NCBI GenBank assembly: GCA_910584595.1
Contig: CAJUBQ010000001.1
Span: 58,290-122,289 of the forward strand
Origin: an uncultured Eubacterium sp.
GTDB taxonomy: Bacteria; Bacillota; Clostridia; Lachnospirales; Lachnospiraceae
DNA length: 64,000 bases
Direction: 5' to 3'
The position numbers and the translations under genes are program-made. This document shows, piece after piece, positions 37,973 through 45,650 of this stretch (position 1 is its first letter; each line of letters opens with the position of its first letter). The notes beneath the pieces were generated by a model. It was not told the DNA's origin. It ran no database searches and was given only the letters and a program-made list of their open reading frames with translations.

Positions 37973-38021
37973 CAGGCAGGCAAAATACAGTAACAATATT
38001 TTTACTGTATGAACCTGCCTG
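37973..38021 (-). terminator. Nested hairpin, likely terminator
   Basis: CAGGCAGG/CCTGCCTG outer arms enclose ATACAGTAA/TTACTGTAT inner arms. It lies in the gene-free 37.9-38.2 kb gap, after the 66-residue ORF, with only a short T-run on the minus strand. Confidence 0.55.
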
Positions 38022-38173
38022 CTATTCTCATTTTTCTAAAATTAAATAAATATATATTATGTGTAATTCAAAAGGCATTGAGGTTTCCTTTTCCATATGG
38101 TATACTTTTGCCAATATATAAAATTGACCTGGCAAAAAACAACACATTATAATATTATTATAATTTTACTTAT

Positions 38174-38374
38174 TTATTTGTTCTGCACTTTATCAAAATG
38201 AAGTTCTTTCAGTACCCCCTTATCATAAACATAATCTCTCATATAGGAACTATCTTCCTGTATACATAATAACTCTGTTACAGTCTCCGGCGTACTTTTT
38301 TCCCCTTCCAGAAAAATAGTAATTCCCCGTCCCTGTATTCCTTTTAACTCTATAAATAATTCCTTTTTGTTCAT
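38174..38374 (-). CDS. Hypothetical 66-residue protein
   Basis: Not recognised. A short soluble product with a beta-alpha character (ELFIELKGIQGRGITIFLEG; DSSYMRDYVYDKGVLKEL). The ATG at 38374 follows GGGTGGAAAGG. It is the last gene of the kinase-ATPase-SAF cluster, 180 bases from the SAF gene, and might belong to it functionally, but nothing in the sequence proves that. Similar short basic-acidic proteins are common as pathway accessories. Confidence 0.5.
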   Translation of the reverse strand: MNKKELFIELKGIQGRGITIFLEGEKSTPETVTELLCIQEDSSYMRDYVYDKGVLKELHFDKVQNK

Positions 38375-38555
38375 CCTTTCCACCCAATTGACAAATACGA
38401 TTGATACGGAATGTAACAACTCTTAATTTGTGATAAGATAAATTCCAAGACTGTACATGTCAATTTTTCCTTTTCAGATATTTTAAAACAAATAATTCCA
38501 GAAAAGATATTTTTGTAATCAAATAACGATCACAAAAATAATATATTTACCTATT

Positions 38556-38924
38556 CTAAGTTTTTTGCTTTGCATTTTTCTGCTTATTCTTTTGATATAG
38601 CAGATCAGACTTCATCAAAGTACCTTTTTTTAACGCTGTCTTTGCTCTTTTGCCTGTGATCTGATGTATATCGGTTAAAATATTCCTATTATCTGACTCA
38701 GAAACCCATATTTTTTTCTTTTCAAGATATGATCTTGTGACTTTATTTCCGGCAGAAATATCTTTTTTTAATATCCATACATGCAGATACAGACCCTCTT
38801 TTTCCCATTCTTTGTAATAGAAAATCTGCTGCTTTAAATTTATATTACTGCTGCATTGCAATACAAGCAATAATGCAAGTGGAATTGCGGCAATGCATCC
38901 CCCTATACTTCCATAAAACAACAT
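38556..38924 (-). CDS. Membrane-anchored SAF-domain protein (CpaB/FlgA-like)
   Basis: A 122-residue protein with an N-terminal signal anchor (GSIGGCIAAIPLALLLVLQC). It continues into a SAF domain at about 50-112 (VWILKKDISAGNKVTRSYLE; ITGKRAKTALKKGTLMKSDL), the fold used by the pilus assembly protein CpaB and flagellar FlgA. It is much shorter than CpaB, which has a long C-terminal part. A GGAGAAAAG site precedes the ATG. It follows the small ATPase gene by 116 bases. No Flp pilin, TadA/CpaF ATPase or TadB/C genes are near, so it is either a remnant or part of a separate system. Confidence 0.7.
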   Translation of the reverse strand: MLFYGSIGGCIAAIPLALLLVLQCSSNINLKQQIFYYKEWEKEGLYLHVWILKKDISAGNKVTRSYLEKKKIWVSESDNRNILTDIHQITGKRAKTALKKGTLMKSDLLYQKNKQKNAKQKT

Positions 38925-39040
38925 TTCTTTTCTCCGAAACTTTAAAATGTACGATTCCTCCTATTTATTTGAGACTCCTATGACTGTTTAAAACTTTGCA
39001 TACTGCTTAAATAAATAGATTTCAAACAATTTTATGTCTC

Positions 39041-39631
39041 TCATACTATTTTCTGTAAAAACATTAAGTCCTCTTTTTTCAAATAGAATGGATTTTCAAT
39101 CCATGGGATATTTATCAATCGCACTCCACATCTTTTTTGTACATTTTTCTTGTCTGATAAGTTCGCAAATAATACTAAAAATTCCCATGATTCATGATTT
39201 TCTGCTACAATAACGTTATTCAGGAAATGCTCATAGATCGAAATTTTCCACGGACTGATACTCCCGGATACAATTTTATAGTCACATCTAAGAAATTCTT
39301 CTCTGGCCATTGCATAATCTGCACCCAAATCCAAAATAAATACTTCATATCCACTGTTCATTATTTCCGGTATTTTCCCCACACAAATATCTGTAAAATA
39401 ATGAACGCCCAGAAGATTTTGATTTTTATCACCTTCCTTTTGAATCATATCTTTTAATTCATGCTTTCCTGACAATTCCAGTAATGCAGCCTTTCTTCCC
39501 AAACCAGACTGCATATAATTTGCCAGCGCAATAGCTAAATGTGTCACTCCACAGCCCGGCTCAATTCCTATAATCCCTATGCTGACCTTCTCCTTCAGCT
39601 TTTTGGATGAAAATCCATTCAGTTTTTTCAC
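39041..39631 (-). CDS. ParA/MinD-like ATPase-fold protein with deviant Walker A
   Basis: A 196-residue protein of the SIMIBI class by pattern. The loop IGIEPGCGVTHLAIALANY sits where MinD/CpaE have KGGxGKT and lacks the P-loop Lys, having GVTH instead. A VFILDLGADYAM segment resembles the switch region. The frame could start at ATG 39715, which would overlap the kinase by 88 bases. A GTG at 39631, overlapping the kinase stop as GTGA and preceded by AGGAAAGG, is preferred. It is paralogous to the C-terminal part of the kinase (shared GxTTHLAI/GVTHLAI core). ATP binding is uncertain. Confidence 0.65.
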   Translation of the reverse strand: MKKLNGFSSKKLKEKVSIGIIGIEPGCGVTHLAIALANYMQSGLGRKAALLELSGKHELKDMIQKEGDKNQNLLGVHYFTDICVGKIPEIMNSGYEVFILDLGADYAMAREEFLRCDYKIVSGSISPWKISIYEHFLNNVIVAENHESWEFLVLFANLSDKKNVQKRCGVRLINIPWIENPFYLKKEDLMFLQKIV

Positions 39632-40947
39632 CACCTTTCCTGATGCAGCAGCTTCGCAAAAAATTTCCGCTTCTCCCTTGTCATCCGAAACGGATCTGCG
39701 TCTAATGGAAAACAATAAATACGATGGTGATACAATCTGGCCAGATTTTTGGCCTGTGATGTATTTTCATAATTACAAATTAATACAAGATGTTCACACA
39801 AACGAATCTTTTCTAACAGATTCTTTGTTGATTCACATTCCCATGGCCTGCTTCCCATTACTACAATCTGTTTTTTATCTTCATCTAACATTTCGTCTAT
39901 GTTTGTTCCATAATCTTGTACATACAAACGACCTGTTTGTTTCCATGTCTCTATTCCTTCGCCATAATATGGCATTCCATAAAACTTTTCGTATGCGATC
40001 AATCCATCTTTTCTCATATAACTGCCATCTTCTTTAGCCAAAAGCCGCATACAGTCAGATGGATGATATTCCTGATAGATACATGGTTTGTGATTTTGAT
40101 TAAAAAAACAGGTCAATGATATGGCCAAATGTGTTGTTCCTATACGATTTTGTGTTCCTGCCACTGCTATTTCTGTTAAGAGATGCTTGTTGATTGTTTG
40201 GTGAATATTTTGACTGCCATTGCACAGCGCTCGCTCTAATTCTGCTTCGAACGCCTGTATTGAATCATAACGATCGTCCATATTACATGCAGTTGCTTTT
40301 GCTGTGAATGGTATAAGAAATTGGAACTCTTCTGAGGGCATTTTTTTTGCCATAAATTCAAGAATCTTGCCAACGCCATAGATATCTGTGCGTATATCAC
40401 AAGCAATACCCTGATATTTTTCAGGCGGCGCAAAGCCTTGCGTTCCAAAATTTTGGAATGTATTTCCATCGTTGGTAATATAAGATGAGATACCAAAGTC
40501 GATTAAAACAATACGTTTTCCACATAATATAATGTGCTCCGGCTTCAAATCCTGATAAAGGACCGGTTCCGGCTTTAAATCATGCAGATATTTTATCACA
40601 TCACAAATTTGCAATGTCATATAAATTGCCGTATCTATGGAAATACAATCTTGACGAAGCACAAATGCTTCTAACGATTGTCCCTGGATATATTCCTCTA
40701 TGATAAAATAATGTTCATCATCTTCTTCTACATCATAAATTGTGGGGATACCGGGATGTTTCAGATTTTTTAGAATATCTGCTTCCAGAAGGAGCTGCGG
40801 CTGCATCTCTAATGCAGATTTTTTTATACATTTAACTGCACGATACACCTTCAGCTTCCTATGTTCGACCAGAAATACCTCGCTATCGCTTCCTTTTCCT
40901 ATTTGGGAAACGATACGATACTTATCGGACAAACTTGATTTTTGAAT
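39628..40947 (-). CDS. Ser/Thr protein kinase fused to a ParA/CpaE-like domain
   Basis: A fusion of about 439 residues. Residues 5-240 form a Hanks-type kinase: glycine loop IGKGSDSEVFLVEH, ATP Lys in YRAVKCIKK, catalytic loop LYQDLKPEHIIL (Asp and Lys kept; the usual Asn is His), DFG in LIDFGIS, and activation segment FAPPEKYQG. Residues 260-434 form an ATPase-like domain with VAGTQNRIGTTHLAISLTCF in place of Walker A, without the P-loop Lys. No membrane helix, PASTA or FHA domain. A TTG at 40932 lacks a site; an ATT at 40947 lies 7 bases after AAAGGAG and is the likelier start. Its own promoter lies upstream. Confidence 0.75.
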   Translation of the reverse strand: MQKSSLSDKYRIVSQIGKGSDSEVFLVEHRKLKVYRAVKCIKKSALEMQPQLLLEADILKNLKHPGIPTIYDVEEDDEHYFIIEEYIQGQSLEAFVLRQDCISIDTAIYMTLQICDVIKYLHDLKPEPVLYQDLKPEHIILCGKRIVLIDFGISSYITNDGNTFQNFGTQGFAPPEKYQGIACDIRTDIYGVGKILEFMAKKMPSEEFQFLIPFTAKATACNMDDRYDSIQAFEAELERALCNGSQNIHQTINKHLLTEIAVAGTQNRIGTTHLAISLTCFFNQNHKPCIYQEYHPSDCMRLLAKEDGSYMRKDGLIAYEKFYGMPYYGEGIETWKQTGRLYVQDYGTNIDEMLDEDKKQIVVMGSRPWECESTKNLLEKIRLCEHLVLICNYENTSQAKNLARLYHHRIYCFPLDADPFRMTREKRKFFAKLLHQERW

Positions 40948-40993
40948 ACTTATACTCCTTTCTGACTAAGGGTGTAAGCATCTCTTACAACTG

Positions 40994-41022
40994 TTATAAC
41001 ATAACTAACCTGGATTGGCAAG
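40994..41022 (-). promoter_or_regulatory. Promoter of the kinase cluster
   Basis: TTGCCA (41022-41017) and TATAAC (40999-40994) with a 17-base spacer, about 35 bases before the AAAGGAG site of the kinase. Divergent from the mecA promoter. Confidence 0.65.
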
Positions 41023-41082
41023 CTCTTTTTTAGAAAAATTTTGAATTTTATAAAAATTTTAAAAAATATATGCATTCTGCGC

Positions 41083-41111
41083 TTGACTATCATATTGATT
41101 TTTTATATACT
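41083..41111 (+). promoter_or_regulatory. mecA promoter
   Basis: TTGACT (41083-41088), 17 bases, TATACT (41106-41111), about 70 bases before the mecA start. Confidence 0.7.
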
Positions 41112-41188
41112 TTGGTTACTTCAAGTTGACATTTGCAATTTTATACTAATAATATATACCATAAGACATTAATTAAGGGAGTGATGTA

Positions 41189-42004
41189 ATGAAAATCGAA
41201 AAAGTAAGCGACACTCAAATTCGATGCACACTGACTAAGGAAGATTTAGCAAACCGCCATTTAAAAATCAGTGAACTTGCGTATGGTACAGAAAATGCCA
41301 AAAATCTATTTCGTGATATGATGCAGCAGGCTTCTTATGAATTTGGTTTTGAAGCAGACGATATCCCTTTGATGATTGAAGCAATACCAGTATCATCCGA
41401 TACAATCATTCTTCTGATTACCAAAGTTGAATATCCGGAAGAACTGGATACACGCTTTTCCAAATTTTCAGATATGGATTTCGATGATTCTTTATCAGGC
41501 TATGAATCCGATCAGGGAGAACCATATGAAACAACCAGCGCAAATGATATACTGGACTGGTTTAAAAAGATTCAGCAGGAAGCCAAAGCCAATACTGAAA
41601 ATCCAAAGAAAAAGACTTCGAAATCCGAAGAATTCATTCCGTTAGACCAGGCCGTCAAACACGAATCCAAAGAAACAGTTTCAAATTCTCCTGCTTTAGA
41701 AGTTCCTGTTGATTTAACCAAATTGTTCCTCATTCATAATCTGGACACAATGTCTAAAATATCAAATGTATTAGATGGCTATTACGTAGGCGATAACACA
41801 CTATTCCGCGACTCTCAGTCACATTTATTTTATCTGGTCGTTCATAAGAGTACACACACACCAGAAGAATTTAATAAAGTATGCAATATCTTATCTGAAT
41901 ATTCTACGCAATTAAATTTTTCGAATTCTATTGAAGCATATTTTAATGAACATTTTGATTGTATGATTCGCAATCAGGCGCTACAGCAATTTGCAGCAAT
42001 TTAA
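41189..42004 (+). CDS. mecA: MecA-like ClpC adaptor protein
   Basis: MecA feeds substrates such as ComK or Spo0A to ClpCP in Bacillus. The 271-residue protein has the N-terminal substrate-binding domain (MKIEKVSDTQIRCTLTKEDL; AYGTENAKNLFRDMMQQASY), an acidic and lysine-rich linker (about 95-170), and the C-terminal ClpC-binding domain (LEVPVDLTKLFLIHNLDTMS; IEAYFNEHFDCMI). It is longer than Bacillus MecA by about 50 residues, all in the linker. Start at ATG 41189 after AAGGGAG. Monocistronic. Confidence 0.88.
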   Translation: MKIEKVSDTQIRCTLTKEDLANRHLKISELAYGTENAKNLFRDMMQQASYEFGFEADDIPLMIEAIPVSSDTIILLITKVEYPEELDTRFSKFSDMDFDDSLSGYESDQGEPYETTSANDILDWFKKIQQEAKANTENPKKKTSKSEEFIPLDQAVKHESKETVSNSPALEVPVDLTKLFLIHNLDTMSKISNVLDGYYVGDNTLFRDSQSHLFYLVVHKSTHTPEEFNKVCNILSEYSTQLNFSNSIEAYFNEHFDCMIRNQALQQFAAI

Positions 42005-42056
42005 CAAAAAACCGGGTTACTGCTCAGCATTATGCTGGAACACTAACTCGGTTTTC
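42005..42056. terminator. Bidirectional terminator after mecA
   Basis: AAAAAACCGGGTTA pairs with TAACTCGGTTTT across an inner CAGCAT/ATGCTG hairpin, immediately after the mecA stop and before the convergent DUF1858 gene. Confidence 0.75.
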
Positions 42057-42109
42057 ATTATTTTGTGCATCCAGTTACTTGTTTACATACACACTTTTCC
42101 ACATTCAGA

Positions 42110-42316
42110 TTAATTGTTTGCTAAAAAATCATTAATCTGTGCAACCAACTCATCAGGTACAATACCATGCACCATTGCTGCTTCTTCAATTGTTTCCATT
42201 TGTGAAGATGGACATCCTAAACAATGCATTCCAATATTTAATAAAAGTGGTGCAATGTTTTCATTAATTTGAAGAAGTTCTCCAATCATTGTCGTTTTTG
42301 TAACCTGCTGTGACAT
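42110..42316 (-). CDS. DUF1858 redox-disulfide protein
   Basis: A 68-residue protein of the DUF1858 type, described as a hybrid-cluster-protein-associated redox disulfide domain. The core MIGELLQINENIAPLLLNIG is followed by the conserved GMHCLGCPSSQMETIEEAA, with the CxxC pair at about residues 34-37. Start is ATG 42316, 7 bases after AGGAG; the longer frame upstream has no site. It sits beside a ferredoxin gene on the opposite strand. Function of the family is not established; thiol redox or metal binding is likely. Confidence 0.85.
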   Translation of the reverse strand: MSQQVTKTTMIGELLQINENIAPLLLNIGMHCLGCPSSQMETIEEAAMVHGIVPDELVAQINDFLANN

Positions 42317-42595
42317 GTTCATTCTCCTTTTCTCTGATTTGTTTGCTGGCATTCTTTCAGGCGCTCTATCTTTAATCTGCCCTTTTACCAAATAAATATA
42401 CTATAGAGCAGTTTTGTTGTCAAATATTTCCAGACAATAAATTTGACGGATGACACTGCAATATGTATTTAAAATAATACAGCTTATCATCATTCTGTTA
42501 TAATTTCCTACTTGTATTAATTGCATTTTTGTATTAGAATAAGGTCAACGGACAATAGGTTCGTATCTATCAATATTTTAAGGAGGATTGAGATC

Positions 42596-42766
42596 ATGGC
42601 ATACAAAATTACAGATGCTTGTGTTAGCTGTGGAACATGTGAAGGAGAATGTCCAGTAGGAGCAATTTCTGCAGGTGATGGAAAATACGACATCGATGCT
42701 GATGCTTGTGTAAACTGCGGAACATGTGCAGGCGCATGTCCAACAGGTGCAATTGAAGAAGGTTAA
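42596..42766 (+). CDS. Clostridial 2[4Fe-4S] ferredoxin
   Basis: A 56-residue electron carrier. Two CxxCxxCxxxCP motifs are present (CVSCGTCEGECP at about 9-20 and CVNCGTCAGACP at about 38-49), separated by a short loop, with the internal pseudo-twofold repeat typical of clostridial ferredoxins. It serves as low-potential donor or acceptor for hydrogenase and pyruvate:ferredoxin oxidoreductase. AAGGAGG precedes the ATG, and a strong terminator follows. Confidence 0.97.
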   Translation: MAYKITDACVSCGTCEGECPVGAISAGDGKYDIDADACVNCGTCAGACPTGAIEEG

Positions 42767-42821
42767 TTCGTAACTCATATTTTGTAACAGACAGTTTATT
42801 CTAAGCTGTTACCATATTTTT

Positions 42822-42855
42822 AAAACCGCCGGTAAACCGGCGGTTTTATTTTTTA
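42822..42855 (+). terminator. Ferredoxin terminator
   Basis: AAAACCGCCGGT-TAAA-CCGGCGGTTTT followed by ATTTTTT. The A-run makes it useful for the convergent merR-like gene too. Confidence 0.93.
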
Positions 42856-42889
42856 CAGTGTATGTATGTCATACATCATACAGCAATCT

Positions 42890-43573
42890 TTAGATCGTAA
42901 GATCTGGCGCAAGCTCGTTTTTATTTTTCAGCATCCTACGCTCTTTACGGCTTAAGCGCTCTTTTCTCATACGCCTTCTGCCATGTCTGCCAATGCTGCG
43001 AATTGCGTCATCCAGCTTGCGAAACCTTTCTTCTTCCTGTTCTTCTTGCGTGCGCATCAGATAATTCATTTCTTTTATGACATGTTCACCGACCTGAACA
43101 CCTACTCCTTCACTAAGTTCCTGATTATTTTCGCTGATTGCTTTGCGCACGATTTCCGTCATCATTGACTGAAACTGTTCCATACGTCTTTCACGCTGCA
43201 TATCTTCAGTCAGCTGACTTGTTTTGTGTGTTACATGGATTACTTCGTTCTTAGCCATATCGCTCTTTGAAACCTCCTCACCAATATCCCTGCCGTCTAC
43301 TTTTTCAATCCGGATTGCCGGCTCCATCATACTCTCCTCCTTACGCTCTTTTTCATCCTGCAGAATCAGTCTGATTGCTTTTAACTGGTATCCTCGTTCT
43401 TTTAGTTCTTTTATTCTTAAAAATTCCTGTATGTTTTCCTGTGTATAGTAGCGGTGTCCCAGTTCGTTTCTTGGAATAATTAATTCCAGTTCTTCTTCCC
43501 AGTACCGCAATACATGTGATTCAACCTGCACAATATTTGCTGCATCTGAAATCATATAGCGTACTTTTTCCAC
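42890..43573 (-). CDS. MerR family DNA-binding protein
   Basis: A 227-residue MerR-type protein. The N-terminal winged helix is well kept (YMISDAANIVQVESHVLRYW; GHRYYTQENIQEFLRIKEL; RGYQLKAIRLIL). The rest is long, charged and helical (coiled coil at about 110-190) and ends in a very basic tail (RRRMRKERLSRKERRMLKNK). No Cys-based metal site is seen, so it is not a metal sensor. The form recalls RacA-like proteins in which MerR is coupled to a coiled coil. Start is GTG 43573 behind AAAGGAGG. An imperfect palindrome lies just upstream. Confidence 0.82.
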   Translation of the reverse strand: MEKVRYMISDAANIVQVESHVLRYWEEELELIIPRNELGHRYYTQENIQEFLRIKELKERGYQLKAIRLILQDEKERKEESMMEPAIRIEKVDGRDIGEEVSKSDMAKNEVIHVTHKTSQLTEDMQRERRMEQFQSMMTEIVRKAISENNQELSEGVGVQVGEHVIKEMNYLMRTQEEQEEERFRKLDDAIRSIGRHGRRRMRKERLSRKERRMLKNKNELAPDLTI

Positions 43574-43593
43574 TTAGAAAACCTCCTTTTTCT

Positions 43594-43621
43594 ATTGCAT
43601 AGCGGGTTCGAAGCCATATGC
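43594..43621. promoter_or_regulatory. Imperfect palindrome upstream of the merR-like gene
   Basis: GCATA and TATGC arms flank a core containing GGTTCGAAGCC, about 25 bases before the GTG start. It may be a self-operator; MerR proteins often bind such dyads in their own promoters. Confidence 0.35.
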
Positions 43622-43825
43622 AGTAAATAGCAATCTAACTATATAACTTCTGTATCAAGTATAGCTTACTGTATGTGCTTGTACAAATTGATTTCATCGC
43701 GAAAAGCCGACAATTATTTACAGATACGGTTTATTTTTATAATAAAAGAACTCCTATTTTGTCATATTATTTGGAAAGTCATAGAGGTTTTGAAAATGGT
43801 GGAGATAACTTTTTGCATAAAAATA

Positions 43826-43852
43826 GAACAGATATCCTTTTCATACCTGTTC
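43826..43852 (-). terminator. Likely terminator after dnaB
   Basis: The minus strand reads GAACAGGTATGAAAAGGATA then TCTGTTC, followed by TATTTTTA, 15 bases past the dnaB stop. Confidence 0.6.
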
Positions 43853-43866
43853 CTGAAAATAAAAAA

Positions 43867-45198
43867 TTAATCTTTCTGCATGTTGGCAAATTTCGTATAT
43901 TGCGGCAGCCAAACAAGATTAACAGTGCCAATTGGACCATTTCTTTGTTTCGCTATAATAACTTCGGCAATATTTTTTTTATCGGTGTCTTTATTATAAT
44001 AATCATCACGGTAAATAAACATTACTACGTCTGCATCCTGCTCAATAGCGCCGGACTCACGCAGATCCGAAAGCATCGGACGATGATCCGGACGCTGTTC
44101 TACCGCCCGGCTTAACTGAGAAAGGGCGATTACCGGAACATGTAATTCTCTTGCAAGCGCTTTTAATGCGCGAGAAATTTCTGAAATTTCCTGCTGTCTG
44201 GAATCATTTCTCCCGTTGCCTGACATTAGCTGCAAATAATCAATAATAATCAGCTGTATGTTATGCTCCAGTTTGTATTTACGGCATTTAGATCGAAGCT
44301 CACTGATAGAAATTCCCGGCGTATCATCAATTATTAATTTTGAACGTCCTATTGTTCCGGCTCCTTCAATCAGCTTTTCCCAATCGGTATCCGAAAGATT
44401 TCCATTCCGCAGCATTTGTGCATCAACTCTGGATTCCAGAGAAAACAAACGGTTCACAAGCTGCTCTTTTGACATTTCCAAACTAAAAATTGCTGTTGCA
44501 AGATCACTATGGAAGGCTGTATACTGTGCAATATTTAATACAAAAGCTGTCTTTCCCATAGAAGGGCGCGCAGCCACTAATATCAAATCAGAAGGCTGCA
44601 GACCAGACATCCGATAATCAAGATCTATAAATCCGGTTGCAATACCTGTTACATTTCCCTGTATTCTGGAAGCCTTTTCTATTCTGTCCAACGCATTGAT
44701 TACAATCTGTTTAATTGGTACAAATTCTCCGCTATCCTGACTTTGAAGCAGCTGAAAAATATTTTTTTCCGTATTGGAAAATATCGTTTCCAATTCTTCA
44801 TTTCCGGCATAACATTCATTTTGAATATTTTCTGTTATTTTAATCAGCCTGCGCAGCATGGCTTTTTCTTTTACAATATTTGCATAATAACGAATATTTG
44901 CAGCTGTTGGGACTGCTGCCACCAAATCATTAATATATTCTAAGCTGCTGATTTCAGGCGGCAAATCTTTTTCTTTTAGTTTATTCTGAAGAGTTATAAA
45001 ATCTACCGGCTGACTTTGATTAAACAGCTCAATCATTGAATCAAATAATACGCCATATTGGTTATGGTAAAAATCTTCTGGCGCTAACGTTTCCGAAGCG
45101 GCAATAATCGCCGCTCGGTCCATCATCATGGCCCCGATTACCGATTGTTCCGCTTCGATACTGTTTGGCATTGTTCTTTTTATAAGCGTTTCTTCCAT
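43867..45198 (-). CDS. dnaB: Replicative DNA helicase DnaB
   Basis: The hexameric fork helicase (called dnaC in Bacillus), 443 residues. The N-terminal primase-binding domain (PNSIEAEQSVIGAMMMDRAA; YHNQYGVLFDSMIELF) is followed by the RecA-like domain. That domain shows Walker A LVAARPSMGKTAFVLNIA, Walker B IQLIIIDYLQLMSG, arginine finger region and the C-terminal VNLVWLPQYTKFANM. Length is standard. It follows rplI by 5 bases, a common Firmicutes arrangement. Confidence 0.97.
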   Translation of the reverse strand: MEETLIKRTMPNSIEAEQSVIGAMMMDRAAIIAASETLAPEDFYHNQYGVLFDSMIELFNQSQPVDFITLQNKLKEKDLPPEISSLEYINDLVAAVPTAANIRYYANIVKEKAMLRRLIKITENIQNECYAGNEELETIFSNTEKNIFQLLQSQDSGEFVPIKQIVINALDRIEKASRIQGNVTGIATGFIDLDYRMSGLQPSDLILVAARPSMGKTAFVLNIAQYTAFHSDLATAIFSLEMSKEQLVNRLFSLESRVDAQMLRNGNLSDTDWEKLIEGAGTIGRSKLIIDDTPGISISELRSKCRKYKLEHNIQLIIIDYLQLMSGNGRNDSRQQEISEISRALKALARELHVPVIALSQLSRAVEQRPDHRPMLSDLRESGAIEQDADVVMFIYRDDYYNKDTDKKNIAEVIIAKQRNGPIGTVNLVWLPQYTKFANMQKD

Positions 45199-45203
45199 AA
45201 TTT

Positions 45204-45650
45204 CTAGCCTTCTACAACATGCACTCGTAAAGTAGCTGTTACTTGCGGATGCAGCTTCACAGGAACATCATAAAAACCTAATGCTTTCATTGGATCGGTT
45301 AACTGCATTTTCTTTTTATCTAATTCCAGATGCAGCTGCGTTTTTACCGCTTCAGATATTTCTTTTGTAGATACGGAACCAAACGTCCGGCCACCTGATC
45401 CAGCCTTTATCTTTATTTCCACTTGTTTTTCTTTTAAATCTTCCGCCAGCTGTCTGGCTGCTGCAAGATTTTCTGCTGCATCTTTTTCCGCACGTTTATT
45501 TCGCAGTTTTAAATCATTCAATGTCTGATTATTCGCTTCCACGCCTAGTTTTTTTCTAATCAGCATATTACGTGCATAAGCGTCGCTGACTTCTACAATA
45601 TCGTTCTTCTTACCCACTGATTTCACATCTTCTAATAAAATTACTTTCAT
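45204..45650 (-). CDS. rplI: 50S ribosomal protein L9
   Basis: L9, 148 residues, binds 23S rRNA and helps reading-frame fidelity. The N-terminal domain is classical (MKVILLEDVKSVGKKNDIVE, VSDAYARNMLIRKKL), followed by the long connecting helix and a C-terminal domain (GRTFGSVSTKEISEAV). Its start overlaps the gdpP stop by 4 bases, so translation is coupled. Confidence 0.97.
   Translation of the reverse strand: MKVILLEDVKSVGKKNDIVEVSDAYARNMLIRKKLGVEANNQTLNDLKLRNKRAEKDAAENLAAARQLAEDLKEKQVEIKIKAGSGGRTFGSVSTKEISEAVKTQLHLELDKKKMQLTDPMKALGFYDVPVKLHPQVTATLRVHVVEG

Noticed and set aside
39632..39715. ATG start for the small ATPase at 39715
   Set aside because: It would overlap the kinase by 88 bases; the GTG overlapping the kinase stop with AGGAAAGG is better.
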